6,086 nucleotides of DNA from Anaerolineae bacterium (GTDB taxonomy: Bacteria; Chloroflexota; Anaerolineae; Aggregatilineales; Phototrophicaceae): contig JACMMD010000297.1 of NCBI GenBank assembly GCA_014379235.1, positions 1 through 6,086 of the forward strand. Direction: 5' to 3'. The notes below the pieces were generated by a model. The model saw only the letters and a program-made list of their open reading frames with translations. It was not told where the DNA came from and searched no databases. Position 1 is the stretch's first letter. Each line of letters begins with the position of its first letter. The position numbers and the translations under genes are program-made. This document shows, in pieces, positions 1-5,574 of this stretch.

Positions 1-14
1 GGGGCGCCCCTACA
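1..14. repeat. Edge of a short palindromic intergenic repeat
   Basis: Bases 1-10 (GGGGCGCCCC) are a perfect palindrome and are followed by TACA. The 9-mer GCCCCTACA at 6-14 is identical to the right arm end of the 30 bp palindrome at 3665-3673, so this is probably the truncated end of a related element. It lies just upstream of the M50 gene. The left part lies outside the window, so the true length is unknown. Confidence 0.5.
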
Positions 15-45
15 TGCTGTTATTGTACTCGATATGGATGAGACG

Positions 46-801
46 ATGAACGTTCGGTTGCAGAATTTTCGTTCTAAATTTAATACCTTTCGCCGCCAAG
101 CGCTGTTACTAGCATTTGTAGCGTTGATCGCAGTGTTCGTGCTGTGGAATGTGCCGCAGTTGGGTTTCCTACTGTACCCGATTCGGCTGTTTGTGACGTT
201 CGTGCATGAGGGCGGGCATAGTCTCGTCGCGCTGCTGACGGGCGGGCACGTATCGGCGTTCGTGGTCAATGCGGATGGCTCTGGCTTTGCGCGCACGACG
301 GGTAACTTCCTGCTGATTCTTCCGGCGGGCTATCTGGGCGCGGCGTTCTTCGGGGCGGCGCTGTTCTATATCGTGAATACGGTGCCCTTCACGCGGGCGA
401 TTTCGATGCTAGTCGGCGGCGGGCTGGTGCTGGCGACGTTGATTACGCTGCTGTTCGCCAGTATCAATACAACAGCATTTATTGTCGGTGTGATCTTCGG
501 GCTGCTGCTGATCGGCTTGGGTTGGAAGGTGCGGCGCGACGTGAATATGATCGTGCTGGACGTGCTGGCCATGTTGGCCGGGCTGAACGCGGTGCTTGAT
601 CTGCTGTACCTCGTGAGCAACGATTCGGCTTCGTTGGGCAGTGTTCGCAACGACGCGGCGGCCTTCTCCAACCTGATTACACCGATCTTGCCGGGAGCGG
701 TGTGGGCGTTCGTTTGGGCGGCGATTGCGGTTATCATGCTAGGCATGGCGGTTTATTGGAGCGTGATACATCCACTACGCCAGCGTGATACGTTAGAGTA
801 A
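46..801 (+). CDS. M50B-like integral membrane zinc metallopeptidase
   Basis: A hydrophobic protein with several membrane helices that carries the zinc-protease signature HEGGH, residues 58-62 counted from the ATG at 34, inside the context FVHEGGHSLVALLTGG. Further marks of the site-2-protease-like M50B family are PAGYLG (97-102), LNAVLDLLYLV (184-194, where D189 is the likely third metal ligand) and a C-terminal NDAAAFSN...PGAVWAFVW segment (206-228). The family cleaves substrates within or near the membrane; the substrate here is unknown. Two starts are possible. The ATG at 34 has no ribosome site, whereas the ATG at 46 is preceded by GGATGAG and gives 251 residues, so 46 is preferred. The frame has no stop back to base 1, so an upstream start cannot be excluded, but the palindrome there argues that it is intergenic. 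The gene converges on the next gene with a 36 bp gap and no clear terminator. The family call is secure; the biological role is not known. Confidence 0.85.
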   Translation: MNVRLQNFRSKFNTFRRQALLLAFVALIAVFVLWNVPQLGFLLYPIRLFVTFVHEGGHSLVALLTGGHVSAFVVNADGSGFARTTGNFLLILPAGYLGAAFFGAALFYIVNTVPFTRAISMLVGGGLVLATLITLLFASINTTAFIVGVIFGLLLIGLGWKVRRDVNMIVLDVLAMLAGLNAVLDLLYLVSNDSASLGSVRNDAAAFSNLITPILPGAVWAFVWAAIAVIMLGMAVYWSVIHPLRQRDTLE

Positions 802-837
802 TTGATTCTCATAAAGCGGCGCGAACATAACGAACAA

Positions 838-1308
838 CTATTCAGTTGGTAGTGTAAAGCTCGGAGGACGGCGCGAACCAATATCGCTGGTAAGCTGCGT
901 TCTTAATGCGCTCAGGCGCGCGCGCATTTTTTCATAATCGCTTTGCTTGTCATATGCGCCCTTATTGTCGTAGGGACTCAGGCTTCCCTCTTTTTTGGAG
1001 AGCGTAGCGATATATTTCTGCACATCAAAATAGACATCACGGGTCGGCTGCGAAAGATACATGCCTCCGGTCTCAAAATACCATTTGCGAAGGCTTTCGC
1101 TGAGGCTAACGAGGTCTTGATAGACTACATTCGGCGCGGGGGGATAGAGAGGCAGCAGTCCGGTGAGTTTCCAGAGATCTTTGTAGGCTTTCGCACGATC
1201 CGCGCGGGTTGCCTCATCGAGTTCAAGACGAGCTTTCTGGATGGCCAAAAGATAGGTGATAAGACCGCCGAACGCTGCACCGATGAGAGCGAAAGTTAAG
1301 TCGGTCAT
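838..1308 (-). CDS. Small membrane-anchored protein of unknown function
   Basis: A 156-residue protein with one N-terminal membrane helix (about residues 5-22, ALIGAAFGGLITYLLAI), followed by a charged, probably helical soluble part. Conspicuous segments are KAYKDLWKLTGLLPLY (40-55), LRKWYFETGGMYLS (73-86), TRDVYFDVQKY (89-99) and LRTQLTSDIGSRR (135-147). From memory, WYF-x-x-GG and LRT-x-LT-x-D-x-x-SRR patterns recur in unnamed small bacterial proteins of this layout, but I know of no assigned function. The ATG at 1308 is chosen because it places the hydrophobic helix directly at the N-terminus. A TTG at 1323 would add five residues (161 in all). An exact TATAAT on this strand at 1351-1346 lies about 40 bp upstream of the ATG and could drive it. 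The gene diverges from the seven-helix membrane gene and converges on the M50 gene. Confidence 0.7.
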   Translation of the reverse strand: MTDLTFALIGAAFGGLITYLLAIQKARLELDEATRADRAKAYKDLWKLTGLLPLYPPAPNVVYQDLVSLSESLRKWYFETGGMYLSQPTRDVYFDVQKYIATLSKKEGSLSPYDNKGAYDKQSDYEKMRARLSALRTQLTSDIGSRRPPSFTLPTE

Positions 1309-1323
1309 GATGCGTTCTCGCAA

Positions 1324-1453
1324 AGTATAGTGTATGGGTTTTTATATTATAGGCGTTTGCTGCGGCTATGTCATCTCGCCTATACCCGCAAACTGAGCCT
1401 GTGGCTACCAATGCGTTGCGTGAGAGTGCCTTTCTTAGTTCAAAGGATACGTC
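1324..1453. promoter_or_regulatory. Divergent intergenic region with -10 candidate for the minus-strand gene
   Basis: An AT-rich block at about 1339-1351 reads TATAAT on the minus strand (1351-1346). It would start transcription about 30 nt before the ATG at 1308. No good -35 box is visible at 16-18 bp; ATGACA upstream is spaced only 14 bp. For the plus-strand gene at 1454 only weak boxes are seen (TTGCTG 1357-1362 and TATACC 1381-1386, 18 bp apart). The region otherwise shows no repeat or gene. Confidence 0.35.
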
Positions 1454-2218
1454 ATGGAATCCGTCGCTGTACGCCGTCTGCGAAACATTCACTGGCTGCT
1501 GGCAGTGCAGTCGTTGGTTGTCATTCTGGTGAGCATCAACCGTCTGAGTTCACTCACGCTAACTTATGTAACCGCCAATGAGTTCTTGCGCTGGGTCGAT
1601 CTGCTCAACATGCTCGTGCTGCCGATCATGAGTCTGGTGGCGTTCTACCTGCTCAAGAAGGTCATCGAGCAGCCTAGCGCACAGGTCAACCAGCGCGCAC
1701 ACATAGCGCTGAACCTCATGTTTATTGTCGGTGTGTACGTGCTTGGCGCGAGTTATGGCGATCACGAAGTCACTAACTATCTACACTCGCGCTTCTGTAT
1801 CGTTGAGGATGCCGCCGATGGTTCCGCAACGGGCTTCGCTGACATGGACAGCGACCTGTGCCGCATCGTGATATTCAACGACGACGAGTTCTCACACTGG
1901 CTGTTCTTCACGGGCTTCGTCATGGTCAACGGTGCGCTGCTGCTGCTGCAAGCGGTTTTCCCACATGGGGCGCTGCTCTCGCAGCGAGACATCGCCCTGC
2001 TGATTGTCAACGGGCTGTTCATCGGCGCGGGCATTTTCGCCAATCTCGCTTTCGAGGTGATCGGGCTGGATTTGGTCGTGATCGTGCTGCTGGCCGTGAT
2101 GTCGGTACTGCTGCTGTGGCGGCGCGGGCGAGAGCCGTTGTTCGTCTACTACGCGATGTCCTATGTTTTCGGGCTGGTGGCGACGGCAATCGTCAAGCTG
2201 CTGGTGGGAACGACCTAA
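1454..2218 (+). CDS. Seven-helix integral membrane protein of unknown function
   Basis: A 254-residue protein with about seven predicted membrane helices near residues 11-30, 48-69, 82-102, 145-167, 179-200, 203-223 and 229-252. Helices 3 and 4 are joined by a long polar loop of about 40 residues bearing GDHEVTNYLHSRFC (102-115), C136 and NDDEFSH (142-148). The loop therefore carries H104, E105, H111, E145 and H148, all close to the membrane face, and two cysteines (C115, C136). This resembles a metal-binding or catalytic site capped by a possible disulphide, but that is inference and I do not recognise the family. The start is well supported: AAAGGA at 1442-1447 sits 6 nt before the ATG. It ends 18 bp from the convergent hydrolase gene. 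An alternative frame inside it at 1858-2262 is Arg/Ala-rich and not believable. Confidence 0.8.
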   Translation: MESVAVRRLRNIHWLLAVQSLVVILVSINRLSSLTLTYVTANEFLRWVDLLNMLVLPIMSLVAFYLLKKVIEQPSAQVNQRAHIALNLMFIVGVYVLGASYGDHEVTNYLHSRFCIVEDAADGSATGFADMDSDLCRIVIFNDDEFSHWLFFTGFVMVNGALLLLQAVFPHGALLSQRDIALLIVNGLFIGAGIFANLAFEVIGLDLVVIVLLAVMSVLLLWRRGREPLFVYYAMSYVFGLVATAIVKLLVGTT

Positions 2219-2236
2219 CCGAACTTTCGCGGCGGG

Positions 2237-3067
2237 CTAAAGACGCGCCAGCCATTCGTTGATAATGCGGCGGGTTTCGTCGGGCGCGGTCTGCGGGAAC
2301 AGATGACCGTGTCCGGCGATTTCCCCATAGGTCATATCAGGCAACATGCGCCGCGTTCGCGCCACTGCGTCTAACGTAAGTGGGCGGCTGTTCTCAGCGC
2401 GAATCAGCAGCACGGGCAGTTTCCCCCGAAGTTTGGGGAGTTCGTCCCACGTATCGGTAAAGATCGTGCGGTAAATGTGCGCTTCCCACTCCGGCGACCA
2501 TGCCAGCGTTAAACCGCCGTTGGCTTCTTTTAGATTCCACTGCGCGTACAATCGCAGCGTATCGTCCGGCCAATCTGCGAACAACGGCTTGCCGCGAAAG
2601 TAGACGAACGCATCATCGACGCTTGCAAAATCGCGGCGGCGTTTACGCGCCCCTTGCACCAGTGGCAAATGTTCGCGCAAGCCAAACGTGCGAAACAACC
2701 ACACCAACCGCAGCCGAAAAGGGGCGAAAAACACGGGGTCAAGCAGAATCAGCGCGCGAAAACGCTCCGGCGCTTGCAGCACAGCCAGCATCGATGTCAC
2801 CGCGCCAAGCGAATGACCGAGTCCGACCACATCACTGAGGTTGTGCTGGCGAAGCCCGTTCACAAGGTCATCGGCAAACACGCGCCATGAACTCGCGCTT
2901 TCTGGCCGAGGGTTAGGCCATAAGGGTCGCGGCAGCAGCGACACTACGCGATAGTGCGCCGTCATCGGTTGCAGCAGCGGCGCATAGGTCTGCGGTGGGA
3001 AACCGTTGGCCAGCGCCATGTGCAGCGGCGGCCCTTCCCCGCCGAATTCATAGAGCGGGTAACTCAT
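2237..3067 (-). CDS. Alpha/beta-fold hydrolase
   Basis: A 276-residue alpha/beta hydrolase. The oxyanion-hole type motif NGFPP is at 21-25, the nucleophile elbow GHSLG at 84-88 with Ser86, the strand LILLDP at 106-111, the likely acid in LIRAENSRP (221-229, E225) and the catalytic His in GHGHLFP (252-258, most likely H255). The full triad supports an active esterase, lipase or C-C hydrolase of the soluble type; the substrate cannot be read from the sequence. No signal peptide is seen, so it is probably cytoplasmic. The start is set by the overlap with the upstream acetyltransferase: its TGA and this ATG share ATGA (3067-3064), a classical sign of translational coupling. A longer version starting at 3151 would run through the acetyltransferase end in another frame and has an N-terminus unlike the family. 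No separate ribosome site is visible before the ATG, consistent with coupling. Confidence 0.88.
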   Translation of the reverse strand: MSYPLYEFGGEGPPLHMALANGFPPQTYAPLLQPMTAHYRVVSLLPRPLWPNPRPESASSWRVFADDLVNGLRQHNLSDVVGLGHSLGAVTSMLAVLQAPERFRALILLDPVFFAPFRLRLVWLFRTFGLREHLPLVQGARKRRRDFASVDDAFVYFRGKPLFADWPDDTLRLYAQWNLKEANGGLTLAWSPEWEAHIYRTIFTDTWDELPKLRGKLPVLLIRAENSRPLTLDAVARTRRMLPDMTYGEIAGHGHLFPQTAPDETRRIINEWLARL

Positions 3068-3624
3068 GTGCGCTGTGTCGGTTGTTCCGCATCGCTCTCT
3101 GTTTCCGCGAGTGCGCCAATCAAGCGTTCGACGATCACCACGTCGCGCCACACGCCATCAAGCTGCGCGTGTTTTTGATACGTGCCAACCTCGCGGAAGC
3201 CCAGCGACTTGAGTAGTGACAGGTTGGCGACGTTTTCAGGGAACACCCGCGACAGCAGTTTCAAAAATCCCGCCGCTGATGCCGCTTTAAGCAGCCCTTC
3301 CATCGCAAGGCGGCCCGCGCCGTGCCCGCGCATCTCGCGCTCTACATAGACTGAGAATTCTGCGATACCGGCGTAACACTCACGGGTGCTGTAGGTCGAT
3401 GTCGCGGCAAAACCGTACACCGCGCCTGACTCGTCCACGACGACGACGATGGGATGCGTGCCGTCGAACCACGCTTTCACGTCCTGCGTATCGCGCATCT
3501 TGGTTTCAAAGGTGGCGATACGATCTTGAATGCCTTGATTGTAGATTCGCACGATGGCCGCTGCGTCATCGGTTGTAGCTTCACGGGAATGGAGTTCGTG
3601 CGGCAGCGTAGGAGTTTCAGACAT
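3064..3624 (-). CDS. arsN1: GNAT N-acetyltransferase, ArsN1/phosphinothricin acetyltransferase-like
   Basis: A 186-residue single-domain GNAT enzyme. Segments typical of the ArsN1/PAT (bar-like) group are RIYNQGIQDRIATFET (26-41), PIVVVVDESG (58-67), TSTYSTRECYAGIAEFSVYV (75-94), the acetyl-CoA pyrophosphate loop RGHGAG (99-104), LSRVFPENVANL (124-135), LGFREVGTYQKHAQLDGVWRD (141-161) and VIVERL (163-168). Family members acetylate the amino group of glutamate-analogue inhibitors such as phosphinothricin, arsinothricin or methionine sulphoximine. Here the resistance role is inferred from sequence resemblance recalled from memory, and no ars genes are seen in the window. The start is strong: AAAGGA (3636-3631) lies 6 nt before the ATG. 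It is the first gene of a two-gene unit with the overlapping hydrolase. The last 15 or so residues (about 172-186) are polar and outside the fold. Confidence 0.85.
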   Translation of the reverse strand: MSETPTLPHELHSREATTDDAAAIVRIYNQGIQDRIATFETKMRDTQDVKAWFDGTHPIVVVVDESGAVYGFAATSTYSTRECYAGIAEFSVYVEREMRGHGAGRLAMEGLLKAASAAGFLKLLSRVFPENVANLSLLKSLGFREVGTYQKHAQLDGVWRDVVIVERLIGALAETESDAEQPTQRT

Positions 3625-3643
3625 GGGTCGTCCTTTAGATTAA

Positions 3644-3673
3644 TGTAGGGGCAAGGCGCGCCTTGCCCCTACA
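3644..3673. repeat. Perfect 30 bp palindromic intergenic repeat
   Basis: The arm TGTAGGGGCAAGGCG (3644-3658) is followed immediately by its exact reverse complement (3659-3673), with no spacer. It lies 11 bp past the stop of the small hydrolase gene and 19 bp upstream of the acetyltransferase ATG, on their shared strand. As RNA it would form a strong hairpin. No T-run follows on either strand, so it is not a standard intrinsic terminator; it could still stabilise 3' ends or attenuate read-through. GTAG at the foot of the stem recalls REP elements mobilised by RAYT transposases, but that link is only an analogy. Confidence 0.9.
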
Positions 3674-3684
3674 ACGAACAATAT

Positions 3685-4329
3685 TTATGAGCCGAACGTT
3701 GTTTGCAGGAAGCCTTCACAGGTGCGGGCGACGATTTCCAACGCAGCGACTGACGATTTCCAATCACCGGGCACTTCCAAACCGTGATCGAGCATTTCCA
3801 GCACCTGCATTTTGATGCCGACTTTGGCAGCGCTGGGTTCCAGTTCCGGTGAATAGACCGGGTCTTGTGTGCCAATGATGGCGAGGGCCGTCATGGACTC
3901 AAACATTTGCAGACCCGGTGGCATCGGTGTCAACAAGATCAACCCTACCTCCTTCTGGAGTATCGCGCTCATGAGGGAAGTCCACAACAGTGTGCCAAAC
4001 GATTTGGCGACAATACACACCTGTTTGTAACGCCCCACATGCACCTCTTGCAGTGCCTCAAGTATGTCTCCAACGATGGCCTGCGGATCGTCATTAACAT
4101 CCGCGCCGTTCGCCATGTACTCCGGGTTGTAGCGTAGACTGAGCACGTCGAACCCAAGCTCATGCCCGATGTTACGCACATAATACAGCACCGGAAAGTC
4201 GCAGGTGTAAGCGCGTCCCGGCAGCATAATCATTAGGCGCGTCGAGTCTGGCTGTGGGCGCGTTAAGGTGTGGGAGATGGTGACACCAGAAGGTGAGGTA
4301 ATGTCTATCGTTTCGGTTTGCATCGCCAT
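3685..4329 (-). CDS. Small alpha/beta-hydrolase family protein
   Basis: A 214-residue protein from the ATG at 4329. It shows a compact alpha/beta-hydrolase pattern: a central strand with an oxyanion turn, LMIMLPGRAYTCDFP (32-46); a nucleophile elbow of the form AKSFGT (108-113) with Ser110; a candidate acid in IIGTQDPVYS (151-160, D156); and a candidate His in LDHGLE (180-185, H182). The K-S-F-G elbow and short length resemble the dienelactone hydrolase-like and KANL3/Tex30-like hydrolase groups. The substrate is unknown, and no signal peptide is seen. Start choice: AGAGG (4344-4340) lies 10 nt before the ATG at 4329. A GTG at 4350 would add seven residues and cannot be ruled out. The gene precedes the acetyltransferase-hydrolase pair on the same strand but is separated from it by the 30 bp palindrome, so co-transcription is possible but not shown. 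It diverges from lutA. Confidence 0.75.
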   Translation of the reverse strand: MAMQTETIDITSPSGVTISHTLTRPQPDSTRLMIMLPGRAYTCDFPVLYYVRNIGHELGFDVLSLRYNPEYMANGADVNDDPQAIVGDILEALQEVHVGRYKQVCIVAKSFGTLLWTSLMSAILQKEVGLILLTPMPPGLQMFESMTALAIIGTQDPVYSPELEPSAAKVGIKMQVLEMLDHGLEVPGDWKSSVAALEIVARTCEGFLQTTFGS

Positions 4330-4382
4330 ATGGGGAGCGCCTCTCGTCACGGTGAACCTACAGTAATGGTAACGATTTCGGC

Positions 4383-4395
4383 TTGGCCCTACAAT
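4383..4395. repeat. Possible decayed arm of the GCCCCTACA palindrome
   Basis: CTTGGCCCTACAA, about 4382-4394, matches the right arm of the 3644-3673 element plus its flank (CTTGCCCCTACAA) with one mismatch. No left arm is visible next to it. This may be a remnant of the same repeat family or chance. Confidence 0.25.
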
Positions 4396-4421
4396 GTCTC
4401 GTTCAGTCCAATAGTGATTGT

Positions 4422-4427
4422 TATAAT
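4422..4427 (+). promoter_or_regulatory. Candidate -10 box in the hydrolase/lutA divergent gap
   Basis: An exact TATAAT lies in an AT-rich patch (4411-4430). The opposite strand reads TATTAT at 4428-4423, so either or both divergent genes could use it. No convincing -35 box is seen at 16-18 bp (TCGTTC at 17 bp). If used for lutA, the leader would be about 150 nt and would include all four hairpins at 4453-4563. Confidence 0.3.
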
Positions 4428-4452
4428 AGATTGCAGCGCGCTCGTTTTCGTA

Positions 4453-4563
4453 CCAGACGCTAAAGCATCTGGCTACCGAAATGCCAAGCCCACTAAAGGG
4501 GCTGAATTAGAGCGCCTTTAGTGCGCTTGATTTTCCTTTAGCCACATGGCTTTAGCCTGTGGC
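4453..4563. repeat. Composite repeat of four small hairpins with CTAAAG/CTTTAG cores
   Basis: Four inverted repeats lie in a row. The first is 4453-4472 (CCAGACGC / GCATCTGG, loop TAAA, one mismatch). The second is 4487-4503 (AGCCC / GGGCT, loop ACTAAAG). The third is 4511-4527 (AGCGC / GCGCT, loop CTTTAGT). The fourth is 4541-4563 (GCCACA-T-GGC / GCC-TGTGGC, loop TTTA). The hexamer CTAAAG occurs at 4460 and 4493, and its complement CTTTAG at 4516, 4536 and 4550, so the halves face each other. It ends 22 bp before the lutA ATG. It looks like a non-coding interspersed element. No open reading frame or T-tract terminator is associated with it. Confidence 0.7.
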
Positions 4564-4585
4564 GACTATTAGGACTATAACTCTC

Positions 4586-5377
4586 ATGAATTATTCGCGC
4601 CCCTCACCGCGCTATAAGCCGGTATCGCTGTTTGTGACCTGTATCATCGACATGATCTACCCGCAAACGGGCGTGTCGGTGGTCGAGATTTTGGAGCATC
4701 TCGGCGTCGAAGTGCGCTTCCCGCAGTCGCAAACCTGCTGCGGCCAGCCCGCCTATAACTCCGGTTTTCAGGACGACGCCCGCAAGGTCGCCAAGCAGTT
4801 CTTACGCGCTTTCGAGGACGCAGATGTGATCGTCGCGCCGTCGGGAAGCTGCGCGTCGATGGTGGCGCATTATTACCCCGAACTGTTCAAAGATGACCCC
4901 GAATGGAGCGAACGCGCCAATTGGGCGGCCAGCATCACATGGGAATTCACCGAGTATCTGGTCGATGGCCTAGGCATCTCGGACATCGGCGCGGCGCTGC
5001 CACCGACCAAAGTGGCCTTCCACGATGCCTGTCACGGGCTGCGCCTACTCAACCTCAAGTCGCAAGCGCGGGATTTGGCGGCAGGTATCGACGGCGTGAC
5101 CGTTTCCGAACTGCCCAACGCGCATCAGTGCTGCGGTTTCGGCGGCTTATTCTCGGTGAAGATGCCGCAGATTAGCGGCGCGATGCTCGACGATAAAATC
5201 TCCGGCATTGAATCTTCCGACGCGGACGTGTTCCTCACGGGCGATTGCAGCTGCATGACGCAGATCAACGGCGGCCTCAGCCGCAAGGGCAACCCGCAGC
5301 GCACCATCCATATCGCGGATCTGCTGGCGCAAGGTCTCCATCACGACGAAAAGAGCGGCGAAACGGGTAACGCCTGA
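4586..5377 (+). CDS. lutA: LutA/YkgE-like (Fe-S)-binding oxidoreductase subunit, two CCG domains
   Basis: A 263-residue protein made of two cysteine-rich CCG domains. The first has SLFVTCIIDMIYPQ (14-27), FPQSQTCCGQPAYNSG (45-60, C51 C52) and PSGSCASMV (85-93, C89). The second has HDACHGLRLL (146-155, C149), HQCCGFGGLFSVKMP (180-194, C182 C183) and TGDCSCMTQINGGLSRKG (218-235, C221, C223). These segments match LutA of the LutABC L-lactate oxidation system, where CCG domains hold Fe-S or haem-disulphide type centres and pass electrons with LutB and LutC. The normal family length is about 240-260, so the gene looks intact. The ATG at 4586 is preferred because AGGA lies at 4571-4574 and LutA proteins begin close to the first Cys. 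A GTG at 4559 lies inside the last hairpin of the upstream repeat. No lutB or lutC follows: the next gene is a GAF protein. Confidence 0.88.
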   Translation: MNYSRPSPRYKPVSLFVTCIIDMIYPQTGVSVVEILEHLGVEVRFPQSQTCCGQPAYNSGFQDDARKVAKQFLRAFEDADVIVAPSGSCASMVAHYYPELFKDDPEWSERANWAASITWEFTEYLVDGLGISDIGAALPPTKVAFHDACHGLRLLNLKSQARDLAAGIDGVTVSELPNAHQCCGFGGLFSVKMPQISGAMLDDKISGIESSDADVFLTGDCSCMTQINGGLSRKGNPQRTIHIADLLAQGLHHDEKSGETGNA

Positions 5378-5574
5378 AATTCTACGCAAATCTAAGAAAA
5401 CCTTTACCTTACGCGGCCTCATCATCCACTAAAATGAGAATTGGAGCGAAGACGATTCGCGGTGTTTTGTTCTTTCTGCGGCACCGATGACGAACACAGC
5501 GAATTCACTTCACCCACACTATAAGCGCTTTAGCTGGTCACGATTGCGATATTTATCGACGTGCCCAGCTACAA
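5378..5574. other. Intergenic gap with weak hairpin and unexplained short frame
   Basis: A 5 bp hairpin GCGAA-GACGA-TTCGC at 5446-5460 is followed by a T-rich stretch (TGTTTTGTTCTTT), a weak terminator candidate for lutA. TAAAAT at 5430-5435 could be a -10 box for the GAF gene, but there is no good -35. A short frame at 5441-5524 encodes FCSFCGTDDEHSEF before a stop; CSFCG resembles the start of ClpX-type zinc fingers, but the rest of that finger is absent. Nothing else is recognised. Confidence 0.3.

Noticed and set aside
1858..2262. Arg/Ala-rich reading frame overlapping the seven-helix membrane gene
   Set aside because: It is a frame shadow of a GC-rich gene that has a strong ribosome site and clear membrane helices; its composition is not protein-like.
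3068..3151. N-terminal extension of the larger hydrolase
   Set aside because: It would read through the end of the acetyltransferase gene in another frame with an Arg-rich sequence; the ATGA overlap explains the real start.
2500..3216. Several plus-strand frames opposite the hydrolase and acetyltransferase genes
   Set aside because: They are antisense to genes with intact catalytic motifs and show Arg/His/Gln-rich, low-plausibility proteins.
3644..3673. Palindrome as a standard rho-independent terminator
   Set aside because: No run of T follows the stem on either strand.
4453..4563. CRISPR array
   Set aside because: The units are hairpins of unequal length facing each other, without constant direct repeats or regular spacers.
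4559..4585. GTG at 4559 as the lutA start
   Set aside because: It lies inside the fourth hairpin of the repeat, and the ATG at 4586 has a better ribosome site and matches the expected LutA N-terminus.
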